A stretch of DNA of 64,000 nt from JBNJGB01 sp051747385 (lineage in GTDB: Bacteria > Myxococcota_A > UBA9042 > PHBI01 > JACKFB01): the NCBI GenBank assembly GCA_051747385.1, contig JBNJGB010000031.1, positions 17,209-81,208 on the forward strand, given 5' to 3'. Every line of letters begins with the position of its first letter. Positions within the stretch are counted from its first letter, which is position 1. Below are positions 8,389 to 19,346 of the stretch, piece by piece. The translations under genes were made by a program, and so were the position numbers. The notes beneath the pieces are model-generated. The model ran no database searches and had not been told where the DNA came from. It saw nothing but the letters and a program-made list of their open reading frames with translations.

Positions 8389-9474
8389 ATGCGCATCGCC
8401 CTCATCCACCTCGTCGCCTTCGGCCTCTTCGCGAGCTGCGCCACCGGCATCACCCCGCCGGAGCCCACGGAGATGGTCGAGATCCGCGACGGGCTGACGT
8501 TCACGTTCGGGTCGGACGAGCCGTGCTCCTCGGACAGCCTCGCCTCGGATCCGTTCGACCCCTGCGAGGAGGGAGAGGGCACCCTCGTGCCCGAGACGGA
8601 TCCGGCCGTCGAGGTGGCCCTGGAGCCCTTCGCCATCGACGAGCACGAGGTCACGAACATCCAGTACGAATACTGCGTCGAGGCCGGGGGATGCCCGGAG
8701 CTTCCCGCCTTCAACGCCGTGGCGGCGGAGCAGCAGGAGTACTACCGCATCGACGAGTTCGACGACTATCCGGTGGTCCAGGTGACCTGGGAGCAGGCGC
8801 GGGACTACTGCGCATTCGTCGGCAAGCGCCTGCCGACGGAGTTCGAGTGGGAGCGGGCGGCCAAGGGCAATCCCGACGAGGGCGTGCAGCGCGAGTGGCC
8901 CGCCGAGGGCCTCGACCGCCCGTCCGACTGCCAGGGCACGCAGTTCCCGTCCCTGTTCTGCCGGGGCGACAACAAGCTCGACCCGGTGGACGTGGCGCCG
9001 GCGGACTTCGTCACGGAGGGCGGGCAGCGCATCCACCACCTCTTCTCCAACGCCGCCGAGTGGGTCTCCAGCTGGTACAGCCCGGACGTGAACACCTGCA
9101 AGGAGCCGCTGCCGGACCCGGCGTGCGTCTCCTGCGCAGAGTGCGGGGACAACGACACGCAGTGCCAGCAGGACTGCCAGACCTGCACGGAGTGCCAGCA
9201 GGAGGGAGGCCCCCTCCCCTGCTTCATCGGCTGCGACGGCACGACGCGGGACTATCCCGCGTGCGTGGCGTACACGGCCGCGGACCAGCCCCTGGCGCCG
9301 AGCGAGCTGGAGGCGACCCAGGACGACAGCGTGCGGGGGAAGATGATCCGCGGCGGGAGCGTCACCACGACGAGCGCCCGCGCCTGCGAGTTCCGCAGCT
9401 CCAACCGGAACGTCTTCTGGCAGGTCGACCGCGGCCAGGCCTACGTCGGCTTCCGCTGCGCCAGGTCCCTGTAG
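8389..9474 (+). CDS. Formylglycine-generating-enzyme-like (SUMF1/FGE fold) lipoprotein
   Basis: A 361-residue protein with a signal peptide and probable lipobox ending at Cys17 (LFASC). The body matches the FGE-sulfatase fold: PVVQVTWEQARDYCAFVG followed by KRLPTEFEWERAAKG, and near the end IRGGSV with EFRSSNRN. Between these lies an unusual Cys-rich insertion (about residues 240-290) with many CxxC pairs. Catalytic FGEs oxidise a sulfatase cysteine, but many bacterial members are non-catalytic or modify other substrates, and no sulfatase gene is nearby. It follows the TPR-PEGA gene by nine bases, so the two may act together at the outer membrane. Confidence 0.82.
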   Translation: MRIALIHLVAFGLFASCATGITPPEPTEMVEIRDGLTFTFGSDEPCSSDSLASDPFDPCEEGEGTLVPETDPAVEVALEPFAIDEHEVTNIQYEYCVEAGGCPELPAFNAVAAEQQEYYRIDEFDDYPVVQVTWEQARDYCAFVGKRLPTEFEWERAAKGNPDEGVQREWPAEGLDRPSDCQGTQFPSLFCRGDNKLDPVDVAPADFVTEGGQRIHHLFSNAAEWVSSWYSPDVNTCKEPLPDPACVSCAECGDNDTQCQQDCQTCTECQQEGGPLPCFIGCDGTTRDYPACVAYTAADQPLAPSELEATQDDSVRGKMIRGGSVTTTSARACEFRSSNRNVFWQVDRGQAYVGFRCARSL

Positions 9475-9549
9475 GAGCCCGGAAACGCCGGCGGGGACGC
9501 CGCCGCAGGTGGATCGGGAAGTGACCGCCGGGGGACGGCGTTCCTACTG

Positions 9550-9620
9550 CATCTTCCCCGCGTTCTCCGCCCCTTCGCGGCGTGGCGCCTTGGCGCGAGC
9601 CCTTTGGAACCGGGAAGATG
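9550..9620. repeat. Inverted repeat bounding a 53-bp spacer between convergent genes
   Basis: CATCTTCCC at 9550-9558 is perfectly complemented by GGGAAGATG at 9612-9620. It lies in the 192-bp gap between the convergent FGE-like and kinase genes. The spacer contains CTTGGCGCGAG, which also resembles the core of repeat family A, but the rest does not align. It may be a decayed small mobile element or a bidirectional terminator. No target duplication was found. Confidence 0.45.
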
Positions 9621-9666
9621 GGCGTGATCGACAGGCGACGACGCAGGCGCCCCACTCCGTGGGGGA

Positions 9667-11574
<1,908 letters not shown>

Positions 11575-11661
11575 CGCCGCGACTGTAGTCGTGGCCCGGG
11601 GGCCGGTCAACGCAGCGCCGATTGTGTTGATCCCGGGGTCACGGCTGCATAGCCTCGGCCT

Positions 11662-12942
11662 GTGATGAAGGGGAGCCAGGCCATCCGTGCGCTCGCGGCG
11701 GCGTCCGCGCTGCTCCTCGCCTGCTCGGGCGAGGAGGGCGAGGCCCCGTGCCGGGACGAGTCGTGCCCGGTGGACCAGACGTGCGTGGAGGGCGCCTGCC
11801 GGCCCATCGAGGTCCCCACGGCCACCGGCGAGCTGGGACAACACACGCAGGTGGCCCTGCGGGACGACGGACGGATGGTCGTCGTCACCTGGGATCGGAC
11901 CCACACGAACCTCGTGCTCGCCCTGGAGCGACCCGACGGCAGCCTGGACAAGCGCATCGTGGCCGGCTGGCGCTTCGACGACCACCAGCTCCTGGACACC
12001 CGCGCCGGGCGCTGGCCCTCGGTGGCGGTGGACGACCAGGACGTCGTCCACCTCGCCTGGCACGACGGCTTCGAGTCGGCCCTGAAGGTAGCGCGGCTGA
12101 CGCCCGACGACGACCTGGCCGTGGAGACCGTCGACGGAGCCGGCGAGGCGGATCGCGGGACCTGGACCAGCCTGGCCGTGGCGCCCGACGGGACCGTCCA
12201 CGTGGCCTATCGCGACGAGAGCGCCCGCCGCCTGCGCCACGCCGAGCGCACCCCGGACGGCACGTGGCACGTCGAGTCCGTGGACGGCTGCGCCGGGGAG
12301 GCCGACTGCCCCACGGGGGACGAGGACTACGGCGAGTGGGCCAGCCTCGCGCTCGTGGGCGGCGAGCCGCGCGTGGCCTTCTACGACCGCCTCCGCGGCG
12401 ACCTGAAGATGGCCGCCCGGCAGGAGGACGGAACCTGGCAGGTCACGACCCTGGACGGCCGCGACCCCTCGACCGGCATGGACACCGGAGACGTCGGGCG
12501 CTTCGCCAGCGTGGCGGTGGACCCGAAGAGCCGCCTGGGGGTCGCCTACTACGACGCCACCCGCGGCGCCCTCCGCTTCCTCTTCTCCGGCGGCGCGGAG
12601 CCGGCGCCGGTGGTGGTGGACGACGGCGTCTACCACGACGAGACGAGCGGCAGCCTCCGGAACCACCCCGTGGGGCAGCACGTGGCCCTGCGGTTCGACG
12701 GCCAGGAGCGCGCCCACATGGTCTACCTGGACGCCGGGCGGATCGCTCTGAAGCGCGCGATCGTCGAGGGCTCGAGCGTCGTGGAGCGGGTCGATCTGAC
12801 CGATCTGCCCGCCGGGGGCTGGATCGACTTCCGCCTCACCCCCGACGGTACGCTCCGCGGCGCGTGGGGCCCCTGGCAGGGCACGGGCGACCTTCGGACC
12901 CGGCTGGAGACCTTCCACCTCCCCCCGGAGGGTGCGCCGTGA
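11662..12942 (+). CDS. Lipoprotein with beta-propeller-like repeats
   Basis: A 426-residue protein with a signal peptide and lipobox (LLLACS, acylated Cys at about 21). A short Cys-rich stretch follows (EEGEAPCRDESCPVDQTC). From about residue 55 there are recurring units such as WPSVAVDDQDVVHLAWHDG, WTSLAVAPDGTVHVAYRDE and FASVAVDPKSRLGVAYYD, the repeat style of sialidase-like or other beta-propellers. No sialidase Asp-box set is complete, so no enzyme activity is assigned. Its stop overlaps the next lipoprotein gene as GTGA, giving a tightly coupled pair. Confidence 0.82.
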   Translation: MMKGSQAIRALAAASALLLACSGEEGEAPCRDESCPVDQTCVEGACRPIEVPTATGELGQHTQVALRDDGRMVVVTWDRTHTNLVLALERPDGSLDKRIVAGWRFDDHQLLDTRAGRWPSVAVDDQDVVHLAWHDGFESALKVARLTPDDDLAVETVDGAGEADRGTWTSLAVAPDGTVHVAYRDESARRLRHAERTPDGTWHVESVDGCAGEADCPTGDEDYGEWASLALVGGEPRVAFYDRLRGDLKMAARQEDGTWQVTTLDGRDPSTGMDTGDVGRFASVAVDPKSRLGVAYYDATRGALRFLFSGGAEPAPVVVDDGVYHDETSGSLRNHPVGQHVALRFDGQERAHMVYLDAGRIALKRAIVEGSSVVERVDLTDLPAGGWIDFRLTPDGTLRGAWGPWQGTGDLRTRLETFHLPPEGAP

Positions 12943-14462
12943 CGGCCCGACTCCCGCACGCCCTCGCAGCGCTGGCGACGCTCGCCGTGTCCGGCTGCCT
13001 GGGCGGTGGCTTCTGGCAGGCCGGCCTGTCCGACGGGGACGTGCCCGAGGCGGCGCCCATCGCCAACGGGATGGCGGTCACCCTGGGCGACGCCGCCTTC
13101 GACGCGGCCTCGCTGCAGCTCACCCGGACGCTGAAGGACTCCTGGCCGGACGGGGTCCTCTTCGACGGCGGGACCTCTACGGGCGGGGACCTCGCTCCCC
13201 AGCTCGCCTGGGAGGACGCGGAGCTGACCTTCGGCCCCGTGGACCTGACCGTGGACGCCGCCGGCCTCGGCCTGGACATCTCCGTGACGATGGACCCGGT
13301 GGCGGTGGCGGTGGCCGGGGGCGGGCAGACCCTGTGCGAGGTGTTCGTGGGCTTCGACCACGGGGTCCTGAAGGGACGCCTCTCCCTGACGCGCACCAAG
13401 CTGGGCCGGGTCCAGGGGAGCCCCGAGTCCGGCGCGACGTTCCAGGTCCCCCAGGCCTGGGTGGACGCGTCCGGCTGCCCGGACTGGCTCCACGAGTCCT
13501 GGGAGTCCGACGACGAGACGAGCGACACGGTGCAGATCCTGCTGGACGCCCTGGCGGACCAGGCCTTCGAGGAGCTGGCGCCGGACCTGGCGCAGGCCGT
13601 GCCGGACGCCCTGGGTCTGGACATCGGCGCCGCGGGCGAGGTCACGTGGGGCGACGACGGGATCGGCGAGGGCTCGCTCCGGGCGATGGTCCGCGCCTCG
13701 CAGGCGCAAAAGGCTCAGTGGTGGCAGTTCGTCGACGGCCGGCTGGTCGCACCCTACGCGGTAGCCATCGAGGCGACCCGCCACCCCTGCGTCCCCGACG
13801 AGCCGCTCCCGCCAGCGGCGGCCGTGCCGCTGCCCCCGGTGGAGCGGGACGCGGCCCTGCTCGTCCACGAGGGCGTCGTGCGCCGGTCCATGGCTGCGCT
13901 GTGGCGCGCCGGGGGCCTGTGCGGGACGCGCACGACCCGAACCGCCGCGGCCTGGACCGTGGCCGACCTGGCGCCCCTTTGGCCGGCGCTCGCCGTCCTG
14001 GAGGCGGACACGCCCGTGACGGTGCGGATCTGGCCGGACGCCATGCCCGAGGCCACGTTCCGCTCGACGGCGGAAGGCGTGCGGGCGCGGGTGGCCACCG
14101 ACCTGTGGACGGTGGAGGTCATGGGCATGGTCGACCATGCCGAGGTGCGCCTCGCGACGCTGCGCGTGGCCCTCGAGGTGGACGCCGACGTGGTGGTGGG
14201 AGGCAAGCGGGCCGTGAGCCTGGCCGCCCGGGACGTGCACGTCGTGGCCTCGGGCGTGGAGCCCGGCCTCCTGGGGGCGCCCGAGCCCGGCCTCGCCGAG
14301 GCCCTCGCCATCCCCCTGACCCGGGAGCTGATCGAGGCGGCGCCCGTCGCGTGGCTGCCGCCGCTCCCCACGGGCGGGATCCAGCGCGTGGAGCGACAGG
14401 GCTCGTACCTCGTCTTCTCCAGGGAGCCGGAGCCCGTTGACAGGGAGCGCGGGGGCCCGTAA
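12939..14462 (+). CDS. Lipoprotein of unknown function
   Basis: A 507-residue protein starting with GTG at 12939 inside the stop of the preceding gene. The signal peptide ends in the lipobox LAVSGC (Cys about 20). The mature protein is mostly predicted beta with a few helices and has no domain I recognise. It contains Cys pairs near 130, 180, 285 and 325 that may form disulfides. The tight overlap with the propeller-like lipoprotein suggests the two form a complex on the outer membrane. The start choice rests on the GTGA coupling and the classical lipobox; the longer frame upstream is a shadow. Confidence 0.8.
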   Translation: MTARLPHALAALATLAVSGCLGGGFWQAGLSDGDVPEAAPIANGMAVTLGDAAFDAASLQLTRTLKDSWPDGVLFDGGTSTGGDLAPQLAWEDAELTFGPVDLTVDAAGLGLDISVTMDPVAVAVAGGGQTLCEVFVGFDHGVLKGRLSLTRTKLGRVQGSPESGATFQVPQAWVDASGCPDWLHESWESDDETSDTVQILLDALADQAFEELAPDLAQAVPDALGLDIGAAGEVTWGDDGIGEGSLRAMVRASQAQKAQWWQFVDGRLVAPYAVAIEATRHPCVPDEPLPPAAAVPLPPVERDAALLVHEGVVRRSMAALWRAGGLCGTRTTRTAAAWTVADLAPLWPALAVLEADTPVTVRIWPDAMPEATFRSTAEGVRARVATDLWTVEVMGMVDHAEVRLATLRVALEVDADVVVGGKRAVSLAARDVHVVASGVEPGLLGAPEPGLAEALAIPLTRELIEAAPVAWLPPLPTGGIQRVERQGSYLVFSREPEPVDRERGGP

Positions 14463-14575
14463 GTCGGGGGCGGGCCGGCCACCGGGCGGTCGGGATGTCC
14501 CCGGACGGATGAGATCGCGTCGCTCGGCGGTTGGCCCTCGACGCATCCACGCGAAGAAGCCACCAGGAGCACGCG

Positions 14576-15283
14576 ATGCGCACCAGCCGACTCCTTGTCC
14601 CGCTCACCCTCGCCGCCGTGCTCGGCGCCGGGACCGCGTGGGCCGCCGAGGGCGGCCGCGTCGTGGTCTACGAGGGCCAGCTCCAGGACGCCGACAGGAA
14701 GCCCATCGGCGGCGTCTTCCCCCTGAGCTTCTCCCTGCACGAGTCCCCTCGCGGCGGCCGATCCGCGTGGACCGAGAGCCACTTCGTCGCCGTCGACAGC
14801 GGCGAGTACGCTGTGGAGCTGGGCAAGAAGCGCCCCATCCCGCCGGACCTGGACATGGACCGGGCCTATCTGGCCGTGTCCATCACGGGAGGGGCCGAGA
14901 TCGTGCGGGAGCAGGTGGACGCCGACTCGGTCAAGCGGACCGGCGCCGCGCCAAGCGCCGACGGGAAACCCTCCGAGGCCGGCGAGGGCAAGGGCGGCAT
15001 GGCCGACTACGCCGATACCGCGGGCCTGGCGTACGAGGCGGAGCACGCCAAGGCCGCCGACAAGATCGGCACCCTGTCCGAGGAGGCCCTCCTCGAGAAG
15101 TTGAAGGAGGCCGCGGGCGGGGGGAACATCGGCAGCAATCGCCGCTACACAGGCTCGGCCGGCGGCGAGGGCGGCGTAGCCTACGAGCTGAACTGCCCCG
15201 AGGGCCACGTCGTCACCGGGGTCCGGGGAGGATCCGGCATCTACCTGGACTCGATCCAGCTCATCTGCCAACCGCTCGAATAG
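14576..15283 (+). CDS. Secreted protein of unknown function
   Basis: A 235-residue protein with a signal peptide (1-22, cleaved after AWA). The first 100 mature residues are beta-rich (RVVVYEGQLQDADRKPIGG onwards, as in carboxypeptidase-regulatory-like or surface beta-sandwich proteins). A Gly/Glu-rich linker follows, then a C-terminal part with two cysteines (NCPEGHVVTGVRGGSGIYLD and LICQPLE) whose GVRGGSG motif resembles surface beta-prism or jacalin-like modules. The ATG at 14576 has CAGGAG seven bases upstream. It is followed nine bases later by a TPR-PEGA gene, repeating the pairing seen at 7.2 kb. Function is unknown. Confidence 0.75.
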   Translation: MRTSRLLVPLTLAAVLGAGTAWAAEGGRVVVYEGQLQDADRKPIGGVFPLSFSLHESPRGGRSAWTESHFVAVDSGEYAVELGKKRPIPPDLDMDRAYLAVSITGGAEIVREQVDADSVKRTGAAPSADGKPSEAGEGKGGMADYADTAGLAYEAEHAKAADKIGTLSEEALLEKLKEAAGGGNIGSNRRYTGSAGGEGGVAYELNCPEGHVVTGVRGGSGIYLDSIQLICQPLE

Positions 15284-15292
15284 GCGGTCTCC

Positions 15293-16492
15293 ATGCGCCA
15301 CTCCATCCGCGCCGTCTTCGTCGCGCTGGCCCTCTTCGTGGCCGCGCCGGCCGCCGGGCAGTCCGACGCCGACCGTGACAAGGCCCGCGCGCTCGTGGAG
15401 GAGGGGCTCCGCCATGCCCGCTCCGGCGAGTACGAGGAGGCGGCGGAGGCCTTCGAGCAGGCGTTCAAGCTCTATCCCCACCCCGAGATCCTGCACAACC
15501 TGGCCCGCGCCCGGGAGGAGCTCGGCGAGCTGTCCAACGCGTGGACGCTCTTCCGCAGGGCCCTCGACATGGACCCGGACTACACGTTCGCGGAGGACGC
15601 CCGGACGCGGATCGGGGACATCGAGGAGAAGCTGAAGGAGACCCACGGCCTGCTGAAGATCCGCTCCACGCCCAGCCAGATCGAGGTCTCCGTGCTCCGA
15701 GACGGCGACGCCCTGGCGCGCCACCGGGCCACCCCGGTGGATCTGTGGGTGCCGGAGGGGGACGTGGAGCTCCGCGGTCAGAAGCGGGGCTTCCGGGACG
15801 CCGAGGTGGAGGTCGAGGTGGACGCGGGCGAGGAGGAGGAGGTCGAGATGATCCTCCGACCCGTGCCGAAGAAGGGCTTCTTCGCCGTCACGGCCGGCGG
15901 CGTCCCCGGAGCGAAGGTCCTTCTCAACGGCGAGGAGGTCGGCGTGACGCCGCTGTCGGGCCTGCCGTGGCCTTCCGGGAGCCACGAGCTCCGGGTGGAG
16001 TCCCCCGGCTACGCCGCCCACGAAGAGGTGGTCGTGGTGGAGCCCGACCAGGAGACGAGCGTCGCGGTCGAGTTGAAGCCCCTCGAGGGCGAGGAGGCGC
16101 GCGCGGCGCGGCAGGCGGCCGCCGCGGACGGGTCCAACCGCGGCCTGGCGGGCGGCATCCTGGTGGGCGGTGGCGGCGCGGCGCTGGTGGCGGGCGCCCT
16201 GCTCCACGTCTCCGCCTACAAGAAGGCCCAGGACGCCGGCGACGTCCCCAACATTCCGGGCACCCTGGACGACGACGAGCGCTTCGACCAGCTGGAGTCG
16301 GAGGCCGAGCGCCGCCAGGTGGGCGCGTTCATCGGCTACGGGGCCGCCGCGGTCCTCGTGGGGGTGGGCACCTGGCTGATCCTCTCCGACGACGGCGAGC
16401 CCCCGGAGTCCACGGCGGGCGCGCTGGAGTGGACGCCCACCGTCGGCCCGACGCCGGACGGCTTCGGGATGGGCGCGACCCTTCGCTTCTGA
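15293..16492 (+). CDS. Exported TPR-PEGA domain protein (paralogue of the 7.2-kb gene)
   Basis: A 399-residue protein: signal peptide (1-23), TPR-like helices (about 28-115, including EYEEAAEAFEQAFKLYPHPE), two PEGA-like domains (about 120-190 and 195-265, with LLNGEEVGVTPLSGLPWPSG), then two hydrophobic segments (about 285-305 and 345-362). The domain order matches the protein at 7195-8379, but divergence is high. The likely role is an envelope-anchored scaffold. It directly precedes an SDR gene by 28 bp, although shared function with that enzyme is doubtful. Confidence 0.83.
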   Translation: MRHSIRAVFVALALFVAAPAAGQSDADRDKARALVEEGLRHARSGEYEEAAEAFEQAFKLYPHPEILHNLARAREELGELSNAWTLFRRALDMDPDYTFAEDARTRIGDIEEKLKETHGLLKIRSTPSQIEVSVLRDGDALARHRATPVDLWVPEGDVELRGQKRGFRDAEVEVEVDAGEEEEVEMILRPVPKKGFFAVTAGGVPGAKVLLNGEEVGVTPLSGLPWPSGSHELRVESPGYAAHEEVVVVEPDQETSVAVELKPLEGEEARAARQAAAADGSNRGLAGGILVGGGGAALVAGALLHVSAYKKAQDAGDVPNIPGTLDDDERFDQLESEAERRQVGAFIGYGAAAVLVGVGTWLILSDDGEPPESTAGALEWTPTVGPTPDGFGMGATLRF

Positions 16493-16520
16493 GCGGACTT
16501 CAGGCACGGGAGACGACGAC

Positions 16521-17273
16521 GTGAAGCGCTTCGAGACCGCCATCGTGGTGGGCGCGTCCTCCGGCATCGGCGAGGCCATCGCCCGCCGGCTCGGCGCCGA
16601 CGGGGCGCACGTGGCCCTGCTGGCGCGCCGGGAGACGGAGCTTCAACGCGTGGCCGACGCCGTGCGCGAGGCCGGCGGCGAGGCCACGGTGGTGGCCCAC
16701 GACGTCCGGGACACCGACGCCGTGCCGGAGCTGTTCGACCGCCTCGTGGAGGCCCTGGGCGGGCTCGACCTCCTGGTGTACGCCTCCGGCGCCATGCCGT
16801 CGGTCGAGGAGCACGAGTATGACTTCGCCAAGGAGCGCCTGATGGTGGAGGTGAACCTCCTGGGCGCCATGGCGTGGCTGAACCCTGCGGCGGCGCACAT
16901 GGAGGCGGCGCGGCGGGGGACGCTCCTCGGGATCTCGTCCATCGCCGGCGAGCGCGGTCGCCGGGGCAACCCCGGGTACTGCACGACGAAGGCCGCGCTG
17001 ACGACCTACCTGGAGAGCCTGCGGAACCGCCTGAGCCGCTACGGCGTCGACGTGGTGACGGTGAAGCCGGGCTTCGTCGAGACGCGGATGCTGGAGGGCA
17101 TGGACGGCCACCCGCCCGGCCTGGCGCCCATCCCGGCCGACGAGGCGGCCGGGAACGCCCTGGCCATGGCGCGGAAGGGTCCGCGCTCGGGGTTCGTGCC
17201 ATGGCGCTGGTCGCTGGTCGCGTTCATCATCCGCCACATCCCGTCGTTCCTCTTCCGGAGGACGAACATCTGA
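16521..17273 (+). CDS. Short-chain dehydrogenase/reductase, DprE2-like
   Basis: A 250-residue classical SDR: Rossmann glycine motif GASSGIG (about 11-17), Ser in GISSIAGE and the catalytic pair YCTTK. The C-terminus (FIIRHIPSFLFRR) is a membrane-proximal tail seen in SDRs that work on polyprenyl-linked substrates. The next gene, overlapping by one base, is a DprE1-type FAD oxidase. In actinobacteria DprE1 oxidises decaprenylphosphoryl-ribose and DprE2 reduces the ketone to the arabinose epimer, so this pair probably carries out an analogous epimerisation of a lipid-linked sugar. The start is GTG at 16521. The exact sugar is unknown. Confidence 0.85.
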   Translation: MKRFETAIVVGASSGIGEAIARRLGADGAHVALLARRETELQRVADAVREAGGEATVVAHDVRDTDAVPELFDRLVEALGGLDLLVYASGAMPSVEEHEYDFAKERLMVEVNLLGAMAWLNPAAAHMEAARRGTLLGISSIAGERGRRGNPGYCTTKAALTTYLESLRNRLSRYGVDVVTVKPGFVETRMLEGMDGHPPGLAPIPADEAAGNALAMARKGPRSGFVPWRWSLVAFIIRHIPSFLFRRTNI

Positions 17274-18769
17274 TGAGCGACGGTGGGACGCGACGAACGC
17301 CCCTCGTGAACGGCCCCCGGCGCGTCCACGACGGATACGGGCGGGCCGTGCTCTCGGCGGGGATACACGCGGCCGAGCGATCGACGGAGGCCCTGGCCGG
17401 CCTGCTCCGGCGCGCGGCCGAGGAGCGCCTGCCCGTCGCCCTGCGCGGTGCCGGCCGGAGCTACGGGGACGCCTCGCTGAACACCCGCGGGCTCGTCCTG
17501 GACATGCGGGGGATGGACCGCGTCCTCTCGTGGGACCCGGACGCCGGCGTCCTGGAGGCCGAGCCGGGCGCCACCATCGAGGACCTGTGGCGGACGGGCC
17601 TCCCGGACGGCTGGTGGCCGGCCGTGGTGCCGGGGACCATGTTCCCGACCCTGGGCGGCTGCGTCGCCATGAACATCCACGGGAAGAACCACTTCCGGGC
17701 GGGCCCCTTCGGCGACCACGTCGACGAGCTGGAGCTGCTCACGCCGACGGGCGAGCGGCTGGTCTGCTCACGCGAGGACCACGCCGACGTCTTCCGGGCG
17801 GCGGTAGGCGGGCTGGGCCTCCTCGGCGTCACGACGCGGGTGCGCCTCCGCATGAAGAGGGTGGAGACGGGCTACGTGGCGGTCGAGGCCCTGTCCACGC
17901 CGAACCTGGAGACCCTCTTCGAGGCCTTCGACGAGCGCCTCGGCGACGCGGACTACCTGGTGGGCTGGATCGACTGCTTCGCGAAGGGGAAGGCCCTGGG
18001 CCGCTCCGTGATCCACCGGGCCGACTCCGTCCCGGCGAGCGATCCCCGGGTGGAGGACGCGGCGCGCTCCCTGACCTTGGAGGCCCAGTCCCTGCCGGAC
18101 CGCTTCTTCGGCGTCATCCCGCGGGGGCTGATGTGGCGGCTGCTGAAGCCCTGGGTGAACGACCTGGGCATGCGCCTGGTGAACCTGGCCAAGTACCGGG
18201 CCTCCTGGCTGCGCGACAGGCCCGGCCGGACGTTCCTCCAGTCCCAGGTGGCGTTTTCGTTCCTGCTGGACTACGTCCCCCGGTGGCGGGACGCCTACGG
18301 CCTGGGCGGCTTCATCCAGGTGCAGCCCTTCGTGCCGGCCGAGGCCGCGCCCTCGGCCTTCCGCGCCATCCTGGAGACCTGCCACGAGCACGGCGTGCCC
18401 CCCTACCTGGGCGTGTTCAAGAAGCACCGCCCCGACGACTACCTGCTCTCCCACGCCCTGGACGGCTACTCCCTGGCCATGGACTTCAAGGTCACGCGCT
18501 CCAACCGGGAGCGGGTGTGGAAGCTGGGCCAGGCCATCGGCGACGTCGTGGTCGACCACGGCGGGCGCTTCTACTTCGCCAAGGACGCGGTGACTCGCCC
18601 CGACCAGGCCCTCGCGACCTTCGGCCGGGAGCGCGTCGACGCTTTCCTCGACCTCAAGCGCCGCTTGGACCCGGACGGTCTCCTCACCACGGACCTCAGC
18701 CGCCGCGTCCTGCCGGGCCTGCCCCACCTCGCCCGGGACTTCGCCGCGGACGGGGGCGGGACGTCGTGA
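17273..18769 (+). CDS. FAD-binding oxidase of the DprE1 (decaprenylphosphoryl-ribose oxidase) type
   Basis: A 498-residue flavoprotein with an FAD-binding PCMH domain (GAGRSYGDASLN, GGCVAMNIHGKNHF, FGDHVDELELLTPTGER) and a C-terminal oxidase domain. Alignment from memory with mycobacterial DprE1 is good: IHGKNH and the catalytic lysine motif YFAKD are conserved. The residue matching Cys387 of DprE1 (the benzothiazinone target in GWNICVDF) is Ala in GYSLAMDF. The family oxidises the 2-hydroxyl of a polyprenyl-phosphoryl pentose. The ATG at 17273 overlaps the SDR stop, and its own stop overlaps the next membrane gene, so all three are translationally coupled. Confidence 0.87.
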   Translation: MSDGGTRRTPLVNGPRRVHDGYGRAVLSAGIHAAERSTEALAGLLRRAAEERLPVALRGAGRSYGDASLNTRGLVLDMRGMDRVLSWDPDAGVLEAEPGATIEDLWRTGLPDGWWPAVVPGTMFPTLGGCVAMNIHGKNHFRAGPFGDHVDELELLTPTGERLVCSREDHADVFRAAVGGLGLLGVTTRVRLRMKRVETGYVAVEALSTPNLETLFEAFDERLGDADYLVGWIDCFAKGKALGRSVIHRADSVPASDPRVEDAARSLTLEAQSLPDRFFGVIPRGLMWRLLKPWVNDLGMRLVNLAKYRASWLRDRPGRTFLQSQVAFSFLLDYVPRWRDAYGLGGFIQVQPFVPAEAAPSAFRAILETCHEHGVPPYLGVFKKHRPDDYLLSHALDGYSLAMDFKVTRSNRERVWKLGQAIGDVVVDHGGRFYFAKDAVTRPDQALATFGRERVDAFLDLKRRLDPDGLLTTDLSRRVLPGLPHLARDFAADGGGTS

Positions 18770-19326
18770 CGACGAGTACGGGCTTGCGCCGCTGGCTCCG
18801 GCTGATGCTCCTCGCGACGGTCCTGGTCGCGCTGGCCGTCACCGCACGGGTCACCGGCCTCACGGACGAGCTCACCGTGGAGAGCCTGCGGGCCCGGGTG
18901 GCGGACACCGGCGCCGCGGGTGTCGTGCTGTTCCTGGCCGCCTTCGCCGGGGGCAACCTGGTCCAGATCCCGGGCCTCGTGTTCGTCACGGTCGCCTCCC
19001 TGTGCTGGCCCGGGCTCCAGGCCGTCCTCCTGGCCTTCGTGGGGGCCGTGGCGGCCGTGTCCACCAGCTTCCTGGTGTTCCGCACCCTGGGCGGCACCCC
19101 GCTCGCCGACGTCGAGCGCCCGTGGGTCCGGCGCATGCTCGACCGCCTCGACGAGGCGCCGGTCCAGACCATCGCCCTGCTCCGCCTGGTGCTCCTCATG
19201 GCGCCGCCGGTCAACGCCGCCCTGGCCCTGTCCGGCGTCTCGTTCCGGAGCTACCTCCTGGGCTCGGCCCTGGGACTGGTGGTCCCCATCGCGGCCCTGG
19301 CGGGCGGGCTGGTGACGCTCTTCTGA
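18766..19326 (+). CDS. VTT/TVP38-type (DedA-related) membrane protein
   Basis: A 186-residue integral membrane protein with about four to five hydrophobic segments. The VTT-domain signature is visible as a Gly/Pro-containing re-entrant stretch (GGNLVQIPGLVFVTVASLCWPG) and the later RLVLLMAPPVNAALALSGV. VTT/DedA proteins are linked to lipid or polyprenyl-phosphate flipping. Being GTGA-coupled to the DprE1-like gene, it is a plausible flippase for the lipid-linked sugar made by the pair. The GTG start at 18766 is set by that overlap. Confidence 0.83.
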   Translation: MTTSTGLRRWLRLMLLATVLVALAVTARVTGLTDELTVESLRARVADTGAAGVVLFLAAFAGGNLVQIPGLVFVTVASLCWPGLQAVLLAFVGAVAAVSTSFLVFRTLGGTPLADVERPWVRRMLDRLDEAPVQTIALLRLVLLMAPPVNAALALSGVSFRSYLLGSALGLVVPIAALAGGLVTLF

Positions 19327-19346
19327 CGGATGCGCCGGCGACACGG

